From Haematobia irritans (lineage: Eukaryota > Arthropoda > Insecta > Diptera > Muscidae), in NCBI RefSeq assembly GCF_050003625.1, contig NC_134397.1, positions 193,647,063 through 193,711,062 of the forward strand: DNA of 64,000 nt. The letters are read 5' to 3'. The position numbers were made by a program, and so were the translations under genes. Positions 1 to 13,437 of this stretch are shown here, one piece after another. The notes beneath the pieces were generated by a model that was not told the DNA's origin, searched no databases, and saw nothing but the letters and a program-made list of their open reading frames with translations. Each line of letters begins with the position of its first letter. Within the stretch, counting starts at the first letter, position 1.

Positions 1-45
1 TAATTTTGTTAATTAAAACAAAATTCCAATGAACTTTTGTTTTAA

Positions 46-280
46 CCCTCTAATGCCCCAATTTTTGCCAGCTGATTAAATATTCAATGTAAACGATACA
101 AAATCAAGAAAACGACACAAGAAAAATGTATACGGTAAAATTCAGTATATGTATGCTCTTGAACAGTTTTAACTAAGTTTTCTTTTTATTTTACCCATTT
201 TTGTTGGCTTGAGATGTGTTTTACTAAAAGCTTCCTCATTTAACGAAGCCTGCCTAAAGGCGGGATTGGGTATTAGAGGG
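46..280. mobile_element. piggyBac-like MITE with TTAA target duplication
   Basis: The left end CCCTCTAATGCCCCA (46) and the right end TGGGTATTAGAGGG (to 280) are inverted repeats starting with CCC, and both are directly flanked by TTAA (42-45 and 281-284). TTAA flanks and CCC ends are the piggyBac signature. At 235 bp with no ORF it is non-autonomous. A second, truncated end of the same family is at 46620-46663. Confidence 0.72.
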
Positions 281-284
281 TTAA

Positions 285-2040
285 TTAAAAAATTAACTGG
301 ATCAATTAAAATTATTTTTATTTATTATTTATTTTATACAATGTTAACAATTTATCGCATTTTAGGCTTATCTGACAACTAGCTAAAGTTCAACTGTTAT
401 TTATAAATTATTTCAATTCCAAATTTATAAAAATTCGTAATTGAATTCAAAAAATATTTCCTTCGTTTTGGAAAATTTACCACTATCATTGGAAATGTTA
501 ACTTTATTTACATGAATCTTTCAATATCATAAAATAAAAACTACAAAAAAAAATAAAATACAAATAAATTAAAACAATAAAAATAATAAAAAAAAATAAC
601 CTATCCCAAAGAGTAGAATTTATGTCACATTTTAGTTAAAATTGACATTATTGTTTTTCGCATTGAAATTCGGTTCACTTTTCTTCTAGAAAAGGAAAAT
701 TTACTTGCATGTGGAAAAAAAATAAAAAAAAAATATATATAAAATACTTATTAAAATTAACGCAATGATGAGCATTTTTTCAATATGCCAAGAATTCCAA
801 CTCACCCAACTAACATTCTTTAGAAACCAAAAAAAAAATACAACAAAACAAAATAAATCCCGCTTCTGATTCATCAGCCTGTAAACTCTACCCAATAGCT
901 ACATAGATAGAAACACAAAAATCGCAAAACAAAAATTAAAAGAAGTACATACACCTCAATTGCCGATTAATGATTAGTTGACAACAATGACATCTAAATC
1001 CCAGCACACAGCAAATGTATATCCTAAATTCTCGCTCTATCTTACACAATGGGTATCTATTATTCAGAATATCTCAGCATAGAGCAAATCAAAACCGATT
1101 CCTTTACGGTCCAAGCACATGCAACTGCCATATTGTCCACCGCAAACACGGGTGGGTCACACACCAATACAGGTTCCATTGTTGTATTCTCCACGTTTTT
1201 TTTTTTTTTGCAGTCTCTCAATCTGAATCCATTGAAATATTTTATTGTATTTTAAACTTTTCGCAGACGATGGAAACAGTAAACAAAGCGAATTTTGAAA
1301 AATTTTTGGTTTGTTGCTGCTCCACCACCATAGCAATCGTCGTCATCATCATCATCATCGGCATGTATCCATGTACAACAATACTTATCGCACATTATGC
1401 TTTTTTTTGCAAACATTTTAGTTTTTGTTGTCTCGTTCTTTGCGAATTTCGGTCCAACATTTAGAGTCCACTTGAATGCCATGGGTAGAAGCAAATAACC
1501 AAGAAGAGACCGGGAGAGTATGTTGTATATTTCATTTGGCAGATACTAAAATCCACATTGCCGCATATATTTCGCACGCGCACTCTCTCACTCTCTCTCG
1601 TTCTTTCTGCCGACAATTGCGAATAATGATTGTGGAGTCATTTGTGGAGGTGGCTGGGGGGCTTTTCTGCTGATGACCGAACCCTAGGTGATCGATCGTA
1701 TGTTTATAAACAAGAACGAAACAAAACCGAAAAGAAAACATTAAAAAAAAGCTTTTGGTTTTGTTTTAGAACCAAAATACATTTTCCAAATGCTGGAATT
1801 CGAATGAGTGTACGTTAGATGTGACGATATTTTTATTGATTCCCTTTTGTTGTGCAAATTCTTATGGTGTTTGACGGTGGTGTGCTATAATTTAGCAAAA
1901 TAATGACCGAACATTCTTCTACCTATAATCAATGTTCTTCAGACATTTGCTTCTCTCCCCTAAGTTAACTGGATGGTGGATCTCTTTCTCTCTCTCTTTT
2001 TTTTTTTGGTATTTCAAAAATAACCCTCCTCATATGAGAC
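285..2040. other. Non-coding AT-rich DNA
   Basis: Poly-A and poly-T runs, a CAT/TCATCA trinucleotide tract near 1340-1360 and a CT-rich patch near 1580-1605. No ORF here resembles a known protein and no repeat unit with clear ends was found. Either 5' flank of Syp or part of its first intron. Confidence 0.5.
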
Positions 2041-3202
2041 TATAAAGCGCGCTTAACAACGAATTGGATGTGCAAAAACAAAACGTTCGCAATTTTTTCG
2101 TGTGCCTAGAAATTTAGAGTAGAGTAAGTGAAAAAAGAACAAGAGAGAGAGAGAGTAATTTATGTGGATGCGTCCCCTGCATATATTCCAATAAAGGTTT
2201 TAACGTGTGTCACCAAAGCTTACAGATACTCTCGTCACTCTCAGATATATGTGTTGGCCGATTGCCTATGGAGTGTGCTGCATTGTCTTTTGTTCAGAGT
2301 TCAGTGTGCACATTTATTGCATATGTATTTTTGTTGGTGTTTTGTCAGAGTGTTGGTGCGTATGAGTATTGTAGATTTTGTGGAGTAGTCATACGACCTA
2401 CTAGAATGTGTTGGTGAGCAATAAGCTGAGTACTGCTGCAAGCAAACCATAGCAATTGTGAGTGCGAGGCAATGTCTGGGGTATTTTTTTTTTTGTATTT
2501 TTCTCCTGCCATAGTAGTTGTCTTCTCCTTCTGTCTGTGGATCTGCTGCTGCGGTTGCTATTGCCTGGTTGCTTGCGTTTTCTGGTCTCTGGGCTTTTGC
2601 AACGTTATGCCAATTTGTGTTGTTCAACGATAGTGACGACGTGAAGACCGAGACTCCGTGTGTGCTTAAGCAGACGAGCGTTGAAACCGGTGACGTAGCG
2701 TCCGCCATATTACACCGCGACACTAATAAAAATATCAAATTTTTCTTATACATGTATATTAAATTATTTTGGATTGCGATTAAATAATTTCGGTTTTCAA
2801 TAACAAAGGGCAACGTAAAACAATATCTCACCCATTCGCTCCCTGTTCAATATTTCTTCAATTTCAACGTAAATTTGCAATATTTATACGTGATTTTTTT
2901 TTTCAAAATAAAAAAAAATCAAGTGAAAATCAATTTCTATATATATAAAAAAATTTTTGAGTGTTATAATTTATGAAAAATAAAATAGAAAATAAAGTGC
3001 AAAAAGGAATTCAAAACATATACATATATAGATATAATAAAATCAATTATTTTTGCCTGTGATCTCAATATATATATATATAATCTTTCTTGAAGAAATC
3101 AACAAAAATTTTTTCCTGTAAATAAAAAAGCAAAAATATCAAAGACAAAATTGTTAAAAAAAATTTAAAATTATAAAGTAGCAGCAATTATTATAATAAA
3201 AG
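2041..3202 (+). promoter_or_regulatory. Candidate promoter and 5' leader of Syp (weak)
   Basis: A TATAAAG box lies at 2041. About 80 bases downstream, at about 2123-2128, is AGA|gtaagt, a good donor. A GC-richer patch follows at 2640-2730 with a gcgtccgccatatt motif, and another donor-like AAAAG|gtaatt at about 3198-3204. These are the kinds of signals expected for non-coding first exons of a gene whose start-codon exon has an upstream acceptor. None is decisive: no initiator or transcript evidence is visible, and the real promoter may lie elsewhere or outside the window. Confidence 0.18.
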
Positions 3203-5420
3203 GTAATTAAAAATGAATTTCTTTTTCATTTTTTATGAAATAAAAGAACAAAAATTGTCTGTAAAACAAAGAAAAACACAAAATCACAGCAGTGTTGACG
3301 GTTAAAGATATTGCAAAATTTTTATGCATAAAAAAAACCGACCGACAAACCAGCCAAACACATCAAGTGTTTCGTTTTGCAAAAAGAATCGAATCTAGCT
3401 AACAAATGTCATGGTATTAGTAGGCGTTATTATCCATGTAAATTGTGTGAAGAAGAGAGTAGCTGTGTGTATGTGCAACGATGCAAGACCAGAGAAAAAA
3501 TACAGCAGTATGTGTGAGAGTGTGTTGTTTGGTGACTTGCTAGAATAAGTGAACAAAGAATAAAATAAATATTAATTCAAAGATACATTCGTTTGGTGTG
3601 GTTTATATGTGCATCATCCTATGAACTATGTACAGAAGGTACACTCAGCAATAAGAGAATAGCGCATCAAAGTGGGCAAGTGAGCGAATGCTTAAGTGTA
3701 TGTGCATGTGGCCAACGGCTACGGCAGCAGCCCCCTTTTATACGCAAGAACGCACACAAACTGCAAATGAATGCAAAAAACACCGCAAAAAACAACATTT
3801 TATTTAACATTTCTGATATTTTTTACATTTGTGTTTGTTTTCTTTTTTGGTATTATGAGCGCAAAACTGAGAAAACGAATTGAAGCAATCTACCAACAAA
3901 AAACTGAGATATCTTTTTATTCTAAAGAAAGAAAAAAAAAACATAATAAATAAAAGCGAAAAAACTAATTTTTGTTTGCTCGTTTTGGATGAGTATATTC
4001 TGGGGACACTTTTTTAATCTATTTTATTTTATTAATTATTAAAAAAAATAAACAAATCTTTTTTCTTTTAAATATGCAATTTTTGCTTTGTTAAATTTAG
4101 CTTATCTCCCCTTTTAGCAAATTTAATTTTAATTTGTTCATATATACATAATTGAGAACAAAAGAATAATGTACATACATATATACATATTTAGTCATCT
4201 GGAAAAATGCACATTCTCTCTATTGAAATATTTTTTGAATGAGTTTTTGATTTTTCCAGAAAAACACAAGTTTGTATAAATATAGATAACATATTGTAAA
4301 ATATTTTACAATGATGAGAAATGACTAATATACATTTTTTATTTTTTTTATAACGGTCTTTCTATGACAAATCGAACTGCTTGGATTTCAAATATTTTTT
4401 TCTATCATCTAATGATCATCGTTGAATTTTTACATAGTTTCTAGTTATTTTGGGTGTTTACAAGAATTTGAAAGGAATAAAATTTTATAGGTTATGAATT
4501 TCATGGGTTTGCCCCAAATGATCTCTTTGCAAAATATTTTTATATTTTTCAGGATACGATAATTGTTTTTATAAAATGGAATATTATTTATTCTCCCAGT
4601 TTTATTCATAACCTTTTTTGCAAAACAAGAAAATCCAAGTAAAATATATTCCAAATATTTCGAAAGCTCGAATAATAATTAATTGTAAATTAAAATCATG
4701 CATTTTGACGTTAATCGCCTGTTTCGGTATCAGTTTAATATGAAAAGTAGTAATTTGATTGTATTACATTCGAAATTGTTTAAAAAAAGGCACAACTAGA
4801 AAATTTTTAAAAAATTACTGCATATAATTTTTGATGACGCTCTATGATGAGCTGTCGGACGAAATGGGTACGTGAAATGTACCTTATCTATACAAAAAGA
4901 AACCCTAACTCTAATCGAGTTGAACATAGTTTTCTCAGATAGTTGATTCGCGGAAAAATATTTTGCAAAGAAAGTAAAATTTTACACAGAAAAACTAGTT
5001 CTCTTTTCGTGGGAATACGATTTTTATATAAAAAAACTTCTATTCTCAAAATCGTATTTTCTATTTATTATTTAAATGAAAGTTAATATTTTTGAAAATA
5101 CCACCACCATTATGTTAATGAAGATATATATTATGAGGAAGACTGGTTCATGCTTTGTTTTAATATAATCTTAACGTTTTAACAATAATAACGGTAAAAA
5201 TAAATTGTCACAAAAATTATCATATTTGTTTGAAATATTCACATAAACTTGTTTAAAAACACAAATTAATTCATTAAGTTTATGGATGGTATATTTGGAA
5301 GTAAATTTTCAGTAATGAAATACTTCTTGTTTTTAAAGAAGGTTTTGATAGATACAATTTTGATGGGGAGTTAAAGGCAATTTTAAGGATTTTTTTAGGA
5401 TTCAGACTATTATCATGCAC
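3203..5420. other. Non-coding AT-rich DNA
   Basis: No coding exon or bounded repeat seen. A small inverted repeat (aatacgattttt with aaaatcgtatt) sits near 5015-5060, after a CACAGAAAAA stretch that resembles MITE ends seen elsewhere in the window. Confidence 0.45.
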
Positions 5421-5427
5421 ATTTTTT

Positions 5428-6035
5428 ATGTAAATAATATCAAATAAAAACGTTTTTTTTTTGTACGAAAGTAAAATAGTAATTTAATAAAAAAAATATT
5501 AAAAAAAAACTTGTTCACAAAAACAAAACTTTTTTTAATGACAAGATAAAAATTTATGGCAGTCAAATTTACATTCACAATAAAATATTGGCATTAGATA
5601 AATTTGTAGTAGATAGAAGTATAGGTTTTTTTATGTAAATAATATCAAAATAAAAACTTTTTGTTGGCCGCTATGTGGCTTCAAATTTCATGGTGAAAAT
5701 AAAAATAAAATAAATAAATAAAAGAATTATTTAATATAAAGATATTAAAAGAAAATGTTTCTCACAAAGACAAAACTTAAATGACATGTTATGACATGAC
5801 ATGTTTATGGCAGTCAGATTTCCATTCACAATAAAATATTGGTATCACCTAAATGGATGGTAGATACTAATATGGGGTTTTGTAAATAATATCAAATAAA
5901 AAGGGATCTAAAAGTAAAAGAATAATTTCATATAAATATATAGAAATAAATTTTTCTCACAAATACTAAACTTTGTTTAATGCAGTAAGATTTCCATTCA
6001 CAATAAAATTTTGACATTATCTAAACGGGTGGTAT
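5428..6035. repeat. Three degenerate tandem copies of an about 170-250-bp unit
   Basis: The words tatgtaaataatatcaaa (near 5428 and 5631, and shortened near 5880) and cattcacaataaaat (near 5572, 5822, 5993) recur in the same order with changed spacing, together with caaaacttt and tagataga/gtagata pieces. This is a decayed tandem array of an unknown unit. Confidence 0.6.
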
Positions 6036-6752
6036 GGAGCTAAGACTATTTCCTTCCCTTGCATGTAAACTGTTAAAAGTGCATCACAGTAGCTATTTTG
6101 ACAATGTTTTTTTTTATTTCGTTTTCTTTTGTCATACCATTCAACTAAGGGATTGGTCTCTCACAGCTTCAGACATTAAACATACATATGTATAAGCGAT
6201 TCTTATTTCATCACCAATGCTGTGTCATTTTTTTGCTTGTTTGCAAAATGAAAACAAAAAAAAATATATCCCCCCCCAATATTCTACAGATTTGCCGGTC
6301 TGTCGTCGGTGCTAGAGTCGTTCATTTACATTTTGATGTTATATTACTCTTTTTGAAATTTGTATGCCTTTCTTTGTGCATTTGCCTCCTGTCCCCTTCC
6401 CTTTTTTTTCATATGCACAAGCTCACTCATACAAGTAATACAATATGTTAGCACACCATGCTAATAATGCCTTTGGTGAATTTCTTTGTCAGTGGTGTTA
6501 TCTCCCATCGTTGAATTGAGTAAATTTTCACTTATACTCTCATATTTACATAGTCAAATATATGGTGTATTTAGTGGCGGGGGGACCTTTGATTGGGTTG
6601 CAAAATGTGTGTTTTTTACTAGGCTTTGATTATACGATTTATTTTCTTCCAATATCTTGATACCGTACTTCATAATTCATAGCTTAGGTTTATTTAATAA
6701 ATCATAGGAATTAGATTTGTTTATATCAGGTAACTCTATTTTGAGGTGTTAA
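6036..6752. other. Non-coding DNA, nothing recognised
   Basis: No coding exon or repeat with ends. Contains a short C tract (6272-6278) and G tract (6579-6583). Confidence 0.4.
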
Positions 6753-7040
6753 CAGTTACTAGTGGTATCCAAGGTGAATATTTTGGGTTACTACTAAAGG
6801 GATTTCAGTTAAGCAATAATTATTTTAATATTCGTTATATCCCAGGCAAAACAAATTTGGAAATTCTTCAGTTCCTAAGAACTTATTTTGCTTTACGCAG
6901 TTACTAGTGGTATCCAAGGTGAATATTTTGGGTTACTACTAAAGGGATTTCCGTTAAGCAATAATTATTTTAATATTACTTATATCTCGAGCAAAAAAAT
7001 AACTAAGAACTTCTTTTGTTTTGCTCAGTTTTTTTTTTTT
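6753..7040. repeat. 145-bp tandem duplication
   Basis: The segment starting cagttactagtggtatcc at 6753 is repeated from 6898 with few changes through the aagcaataattattttaat part. Both copies then end in a related ttctt..ttttgcttt stretch. Period 145 bp, nearly two copies. Confidence 0.85.
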
Positions 7041-7325
7041 ACATTTTCTGAATTTTCCTATGAATAAAAATAATAGAAAATTTCAAAAAAAAAATATTTA
7101 AAAAAGTATCGATTCATTTCTGACGAGAAATTTGTGATAAAACATTTGCTAGTATTATTCAAAATGTTTTTATGTAGAATTCGAAAAAATAGAAATTTTA
7201 TCTTTTTTAGAATTAATAAAATGATAAATCCATTCTCGAAAAATTGAGGTCAAACGTTTCAAACAAGCGTGCGACAAATTATATAAAATATTTAGTTAGC
7301 AAAATATCAAAAAATGTGCATCCAA

Positions 7326-7568
7326 AACACTGAATTCGGATCACGCCTTAAGAAATGATACAAATGGTGGACATCTGTCCCCATAATAAATGCATCGCTT
7401 CTGCGTTAATTTTGCACCACTTCCGGATCCAAAGGGAACATTTTCACTACTTTTTATTTACTGGGAACTAATGCAGATGCAGAAAAAGATGACTTCGACC
7501 AAGTCCACTTCTGAAACCAAACAGAACATTTTCGTTGCTGTTTTGGCTACGATTTTTTTGTTGGGATT
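7326..7568. mobile_element. Remnant of the CCCAGCAAAAAAA-ended repeat
   Basis: The piece gcttctgcgt..aattttgcaccacttccgg near 7397-7428 and the end gattttttttgttggga (to about 7567) match the element at 62103-62323, which has clear inverted ends. This copy has a diverged right end and no recognisable left end. Confidence 0.55.
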
Positions 7569-7773
7569 TTATATAAACATAATCGGTGCAACATCTTTTA
7601 TTTTTAACCCTTGAAATATGAGGGGAGTTAAATAGTATTGTAGGATTATTTCATGCATTTCAAATATAAAATAACTTAAAATTAGGTTACATATAGTGGC
7701 AGCCCATTATTATATGATCACATGACAAGGGAAATCCATTTTATATCCGAGCCCGAATAGAGTTCCATTTTTG

Positions 7774-7860
7774 GAGAAGCTTTGAAATATTCAGAAATGT
7801 TAGCAGCATTACTAAGAGGGAATAATCAGCACTGAAAAAAAAAATTGCATCTATTTTGGC
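7774..7860 (-). mobile_element. Old fragment of the tRNA-derived SINE body
   Basis: Reverse-strand match to the middle of the SINEs at 62359 and 63186: agaagctttgaaa, cagaaatgttagcagc and attactaagagggaataatc correspond to the agcttctctaag, tgctggtgac and gattatcccacctcag segments of the intact copies. Confidence 0.6.
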
Positions 7861-7999
7861 TCCCATTCCATGAGGTGAGGTGGGATATAATACGTTCATT
7901 GTCTTTGTAATAAGTGTCACCCTCTCACTTAGTTTTACGGTTTTTTCTACTATGAAAGGATTCACTATCAACAATATATTCCTAACCTCAAAATTATTT

Positions 8000-9785
8000 A
8001 ATATAAGAAATTATTAATGCATTAAAATTATTTTACACTACCACTTTGGAACATACTATGTTAAAATGCTTGCTCTCTTCATTGTGGCATCCGGTTATTT
8101 AATTGCTGTGTTCATTTTTAACTTTAAATTATTGCGAATTTATGTTATCCCAATTACTAGTATTTTATTATATCTGATATATTTATTTCTCTTGCTCTCG
8201 GTGAGAACACATTAATTAGTGGATATAAATAAGAAAGAGATTTGTTTTTATATGGCTGTATTCTCACCATATGTGTATTCTCAGCATGTGTTCATAATTT
8301 GGCGGTTTGCCATAATTCACATTTATAAATTCTCCAAACAGCAGTCACCAGCTTGGTGGCAACGACAACGCCAAAATTACCACAATGCATGCATGCATGT
8401 CAGTCTGTCTGTCGGTATGTGTATTAGACCTCACTTTGTGCTGTCATGTATCCAACCAACTCCCCATGCTTAACCACCATTTTTGTTATCTGCCACTTTT
8501 CTTAGTACAACATTCGCTGAGTTAACTGACTTCACTGCATGCTTGGGGAGGGAATGTTGTTGTAGTGGAGGGTTTTTGTTGTTGGTACATGCACCCGGTC
8601 CCTGTGATTGCTGCAAACAAGAACAACTTCAATGTTGGATAATAGTGTTGAGCCCTGCCATTGTCATCAGTTTCAGGTTGTATTCGTTGCAATAGCGGCC
8701 AGAAAATAAACCATATTTTCCTTTGATATGACTGAATGGTTAGCTCACAGACAAATAGCCGGTGGATACACCTCGTGGTGTGTTACGATATAAAGCTTTG
8801 TGTCTGTCAGACGGGTTTAATACTTGAAGTGTGCACTAAAAATCTCAAACGTGCACTCGCACACACACACACCGACACATTGTTAAATACCAACTGCAAA
8901 CAAGTGTATAAAGGCGTGGGGGCATTAAAAGCAAAGATTAAAGTAGTTAAACTTTATGAATGTTTGTCGGTGTGTGTGTGTGAGAGAGAGAGAAAATTTT
9001 GCTTTTGCTTCAAAAGCTGAGTTCGATTGCATTTATTATATATGTATATGTATGTTTGTGGTTCAATTGTTTTCTCGCTCTTGCTGCGGCGGCCAATAGT
9101 TTGGTGTACTTGCTTTTCCGATTATGCGATATTGAAAGTTTTATATTTTTCGTTTTTTCTGCAAATTCTTTTTACTAGTGTGCGTTTATAAATTATCATA
9201 AGAATAAAAAATCAAACATGAGGGGGATATATTTGCGCTGGTAACTATAGAATTGCATTGTGGGGTTCTGTTTGCCGCCAAGAGCGCGTACAAATAGGAG
9301 AATGAGAGATTGTGTTTGTAAAGTAAAAAGAGTAAAGGGGTTCCGTTTCACGGCGACTTGATATTTTTGTTGCCATGCAAACCGTAATTATTTGTACGTT
9401 ATGATTGCCATCCCCCCAACCCATCCCCGCAAGATTATTCGCTTCTCCACAAAGGTTGCAAAGAAATATTTGCCGCACTTAGCTCTCACCAACAAGGAAA
9501 GCTATCAAACATCTTAAGCGGCATTGGTTTATGATGCCTCCTATAAAGAAGATTTCATATTATTTCAAAGTCGTAACAAAAAAGAAAATATTATACAAAT
9601 TAATTTTTTTGTATTATATTTTTAAACATTTAATTCAAATCCATATACATTTCTTGCAAATTTTGTCCAAAAATATTTAACCACTATTTTTTTATGGGCT
9701 CTATAGAAATTTTTCTCTTAAAACATTCGTTGTCTCATATTAATGAGTCCCAATGGAACATGACCATTACCGTATCTAGACATTC
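8000..9785. other. Non-coding island with microsatellites
   Basis: More complex than its surroundings, with CA and GT/GAGA tracts (near 8860-8876 and 8967-8992). No ORF resembles a protein. Unassigned intronic or 5' flanking DNA, possibly regulatory. Confidence 0.4.
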
Positions 9786-9789
9786 TTAA

Positions 9790-9914
9790 CCAGGGGGGCT
9801 ATAGCCCCCCTATCTATACTACAGTAACTATATATTGTGGAAAATCATATATAGGTTTTCACATTCTAGGGGGGGGCTAATTTTTTTCTGGAGGGGGCTA
9901 AGCCCTCCCCCAGG
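9790..9914. mobile_element. Fold-back element with G/C-run ends
   Basis: The left end caggggggctatagcccc and the right end ggggctaagccctccccc are imperfect inverted repeats enclosing about 80 bp of AT-rich sequence. The left end is itself a small palindrome. No clear target duplication, so the superfamily is not assigned. Confidence 0.5.
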
Positions 9915-12900
9915 AGGCCTTACTATGCTTACGAACATGACACATTTTACGGCACCACTTATAGAGAAGATTTACATGTAAGAAATATAGCCAATAATAG
10001 TAAAGATTTAAGAGTCTTATCAGACTCCGGGATTTAATACATGAATCTCGGAATGCAGGGCAGCAATTTTGTTCTACCATGGTCTCCCCAGCTTGCGAAA
10101 CACCTCAATACACATACATGGTGCAATGCAGAATATCCAAACTATAATAAATCGCAAAACTCAATGGGCAAACGTGTAGGCTTAATGTGCTATCAGCACA
10201 TTCTTTACTTCCACCTCATGGTTTCGCACAAAATGATCCGGCTGTAACCTAATTCCAGTACTTAAGAGGGCTATAGTTCGGAGGCAAATATGTGTGGCAA
10301 AACTTTTTATCTCCTCTCAGTCTATGCTCGAATTGGCTAAATCATGGAAGAAAACTCTTAAACTAGGCCAGACACTAAAAAAAGCAATTATTTTAATGAA
10401 ATACATATCAAATAAAAATAAAAGGAAAGGGTAGGAAAGATAAAATTTTTGCTAAAGCTATTGAAAAAAGAAACTGATGTTTTAGCATATTTTAGATATT
10501 GGGGGGGGGGTCTATATAATTTCTCACAAAACATTAAGGAATACCAAATGTTGAAAACTGAGTGGAATTTACTTTACTTTGCTTCCAAGGTAAAATTTAA
10601 TTATCCCAAAATTATCTAATATTAGGCTAAATGTACTCTATTAAAAAAAGAATGTTGCAAACAGTTCACTTGACTGTTTATTTTGTCCCAAAAGAAAAAA
10701 TATTTTGTCGAAATCACAAAAGAAAAATTTAATTTTACCATAAGAAAATTGTTATTGCAGTTTCATTGATGTGGTCACATTTAGTAATCTGGTATTTTGG
10801 GAAGCCGATAAGCCGTTATTAAATCATTTCAATGTTTCATTCACAATAAAATTCACAAACCTTAATTTTGAATGATTTGTGAATAGTGATGCCAAGTTGT
10901 TGTTAATATATCGATGTTTATATAACAGTAAAAGCTTTCCGTTAATTACATTTTTGCGTTCAGTATCATTAGATAATCTCCAATTATTAACCTATACATT
11001 GATTAATAAATTCAAACGTATCAAATTCAATAAACATAGAGATGGTCACCCAAACTAATCTTTCTTTAGTCATCCACAAATATATCTAATATAAGTATTT
11101 CAAACTTATGGGCATTTGAAATGCTTAAGGCAATACACAAGTTTGCAGTTTTGATATCCGTTCTTAGATATCTGTATATCACAAGTCATCATCATGTTAG
11201 TTATGTATAAACATATCAAGACTTCATCATTATCGTAAACTATGAAAATTATGAAATCCTCAAATGGTCCAAATTACATCCGGCCAGCTAATTGAATAGT
11301 GCTGAATTGGTTAGGAGGGATAGAGGTAGTGTTGATGCTCTGCTAACCACTATTCTGGTCAACTTGGAGTGAGTGTATGTGTGCATAGTGCTGTGTATTG
11401 TTTATTGAGGTTCTCCACAATTAGGTCAAACATCTGTAATCTCTATTCATTGCCTGCTTTAGAGATGATAGTGTATTTTCTTTTTTTGTTTTGTTTGACC
11501 AATAAAACCGACAGATACCGGTCAACATCAATTTGTCTATATGAAGGACTCTTCCTACTGTCAGGCAAATAAACAACTGCATTGCGAAACTACCTTCATT
11601 ATGTATTTGTGAACTACAAAATGTCCATTTCCTTTTTTACTTCTCTCTTCGATTTTATAAATACAAATCATGGGGGAAAAAACAACAACAACAATATGTT
11701 TTGGATATTTTGGAACTATGGTAGAATGAGCAAACGTGTGAGTTGGTGATGAGAGGGCATTGCATATTCAAGTAGTCTGTTCGAACTGTACATTGTCTGA
11801 TTTCCCCCAAAAACTTTCCCGAGTGTGGGGAATTTCCAACATTGTGAGTGTATGAGAGAGAGAGAGAGAGAGCGAAAGAGAGAATAAGCTAATGCCAATG
11901 ATTGTCATCAGAGGGGATGTGTAAACAGAATCTAAACGACAATTCAAAGTGCAGCAATGCCAGATAAAGGTGCAACAACAATATTTCTGATATTTGCAAA
12001 TGTCATACACACAAACACACTCAAGCAAACTCTCTAGCGGCAAAAAGCAAAATGAAATGGTAGATAAGAGAATTGAAATCAGACACAAACATTATTCGTT
12101 CACACATGGTCTCTGAATATAGAGTATGTATCATCTACCTTCCTCTATATATATATGTATGTATGTATGAAAATCCAAATGTACAATGTGTGTGTTGGTA
12201 TTAGTCGGTAAATCCAGAAGCTCCCCTTGTTGGATATAGGCAGGGCAAACAAAAAGTGCAGCCATTGTATTCACACACATACATATTCATGTTTGAGAGG
12301 AGCAGTGCATAAATGAATGAATGAATGAGAAGTATGTGTCAGCAACGGTATGAATGTGTAGGCGAAAATAATTCTTCTTATCCGTTATGGAATGATGTTT
12401 AAATCTTACAACACTGACAAAGTGGTACAGAGTGTTCACTGTAAAATCTCAAAAATGTTTTGAAATGATTTTGATGCACAAACCAGATAGTTTTGGGTCA
12501 AATTAATTTCATTTTTTTAGTAAATTTCTTTGGAACAGTTAAATTTTACTTGTTTTAAGTATTTACCTAAAAATCTTACGAAAAATCGGCCAAAAATATA
12601 TAAAAATTGCAAGTTTAGCCCTTATTTATTTAATATGTCCTCTACTATGGAAGATTTCATGCCGTTCTGTGCGAATTTAATTTTCGCCCAATTATCGAAT
12701 TTTACAAATTGATTCTTCATATGAAAAAGAAAACTTCTGTATAAAGAAGTCAATTAGAGCGATTTCGATAAGATTACAATACATCTACATTTAAAGTCAT
12801 ATATAGGCAAACAGAGTCTAAAACACAACAAAAAACATTTCAATGTGAAAATTGTGAAATTAGAGTAAACATATCCTCCAATTGGCTAATGGGAAATATA

Positions 12901-12922
12901 ATATAATTATAATTCAACCTAA
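9915..12922. other. Non-coding DNA with GAGA and AT tracts
   Basis: A 10-base G run (10501-10510), a GA microsatellite (11853-11882) and TA/TG microsatellites near 12147-12168. An inverted attcacaaa / tttgtgaat pair lies near 10852-10882. No coding exon seen. Confidence 0.45.
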
Positions 12923-13437
12923 TACACAAAAAGTGAACTCTCTATTTCACTAAAGCCAATTTAACTTTATTTTAGTTCTTGGAATTATTATGTTTGGAGA
13001 GTTTCCATTACTCTAATAATTTTTTGTGTACATTAGTTAAATTAACTAAAACCGAGGAAAAAAATATACTCAAATGAAGCATAAAGATTAACTAAATTCG
13101 TGTCTTCCACAAAATAGTTCAGAATTTCTTTAAATTGGTAAATTTTACTAAAAATGCGTCCATCATGAACTTCGTATGTCACTAAAGACATTCTTGCAAT
13201 TTTGAACTCCAAGTTTTTCCTTGAAACTACAAAATTTTCTTTAACAAGTGAAAAAACTTAGTTATGTCTAATAAATTTTCTTGAAAAATATTTGAAAAAT
13301 ATTTACTTATTTTTATGACATCGGCGTGATGCCAACGTTTGTAATACTGTTTAGTTAAAATTTTCAATAAATATTAAACATTTTCTAAAATTAACCGAAA
13401 GTTTTCTCCCTGGTGGGTTCACTGTTTTTTCAGTGTA
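12923..13437. mobile_element. TIR MITE, family A, copy 1
   Basis: Starts tacacaaaaagtgaactc and ends gggttcactg..cagtgta, so the ends are imperfect inverted repeats of TACAC..GTGAAC type. The 515-bp body is nearly identical to 37306-37834. No ORF. A decayed relative is at 31596-31910. Confidence 0.78.

Noticed and set aside
1015..2831. Several 60-176-codon open frames near the candidate promoter
   Set aside because: Low-complexity Phe/Cys/Ile-rich translations on both strands without homology; expected by chance in T-rich DNA.
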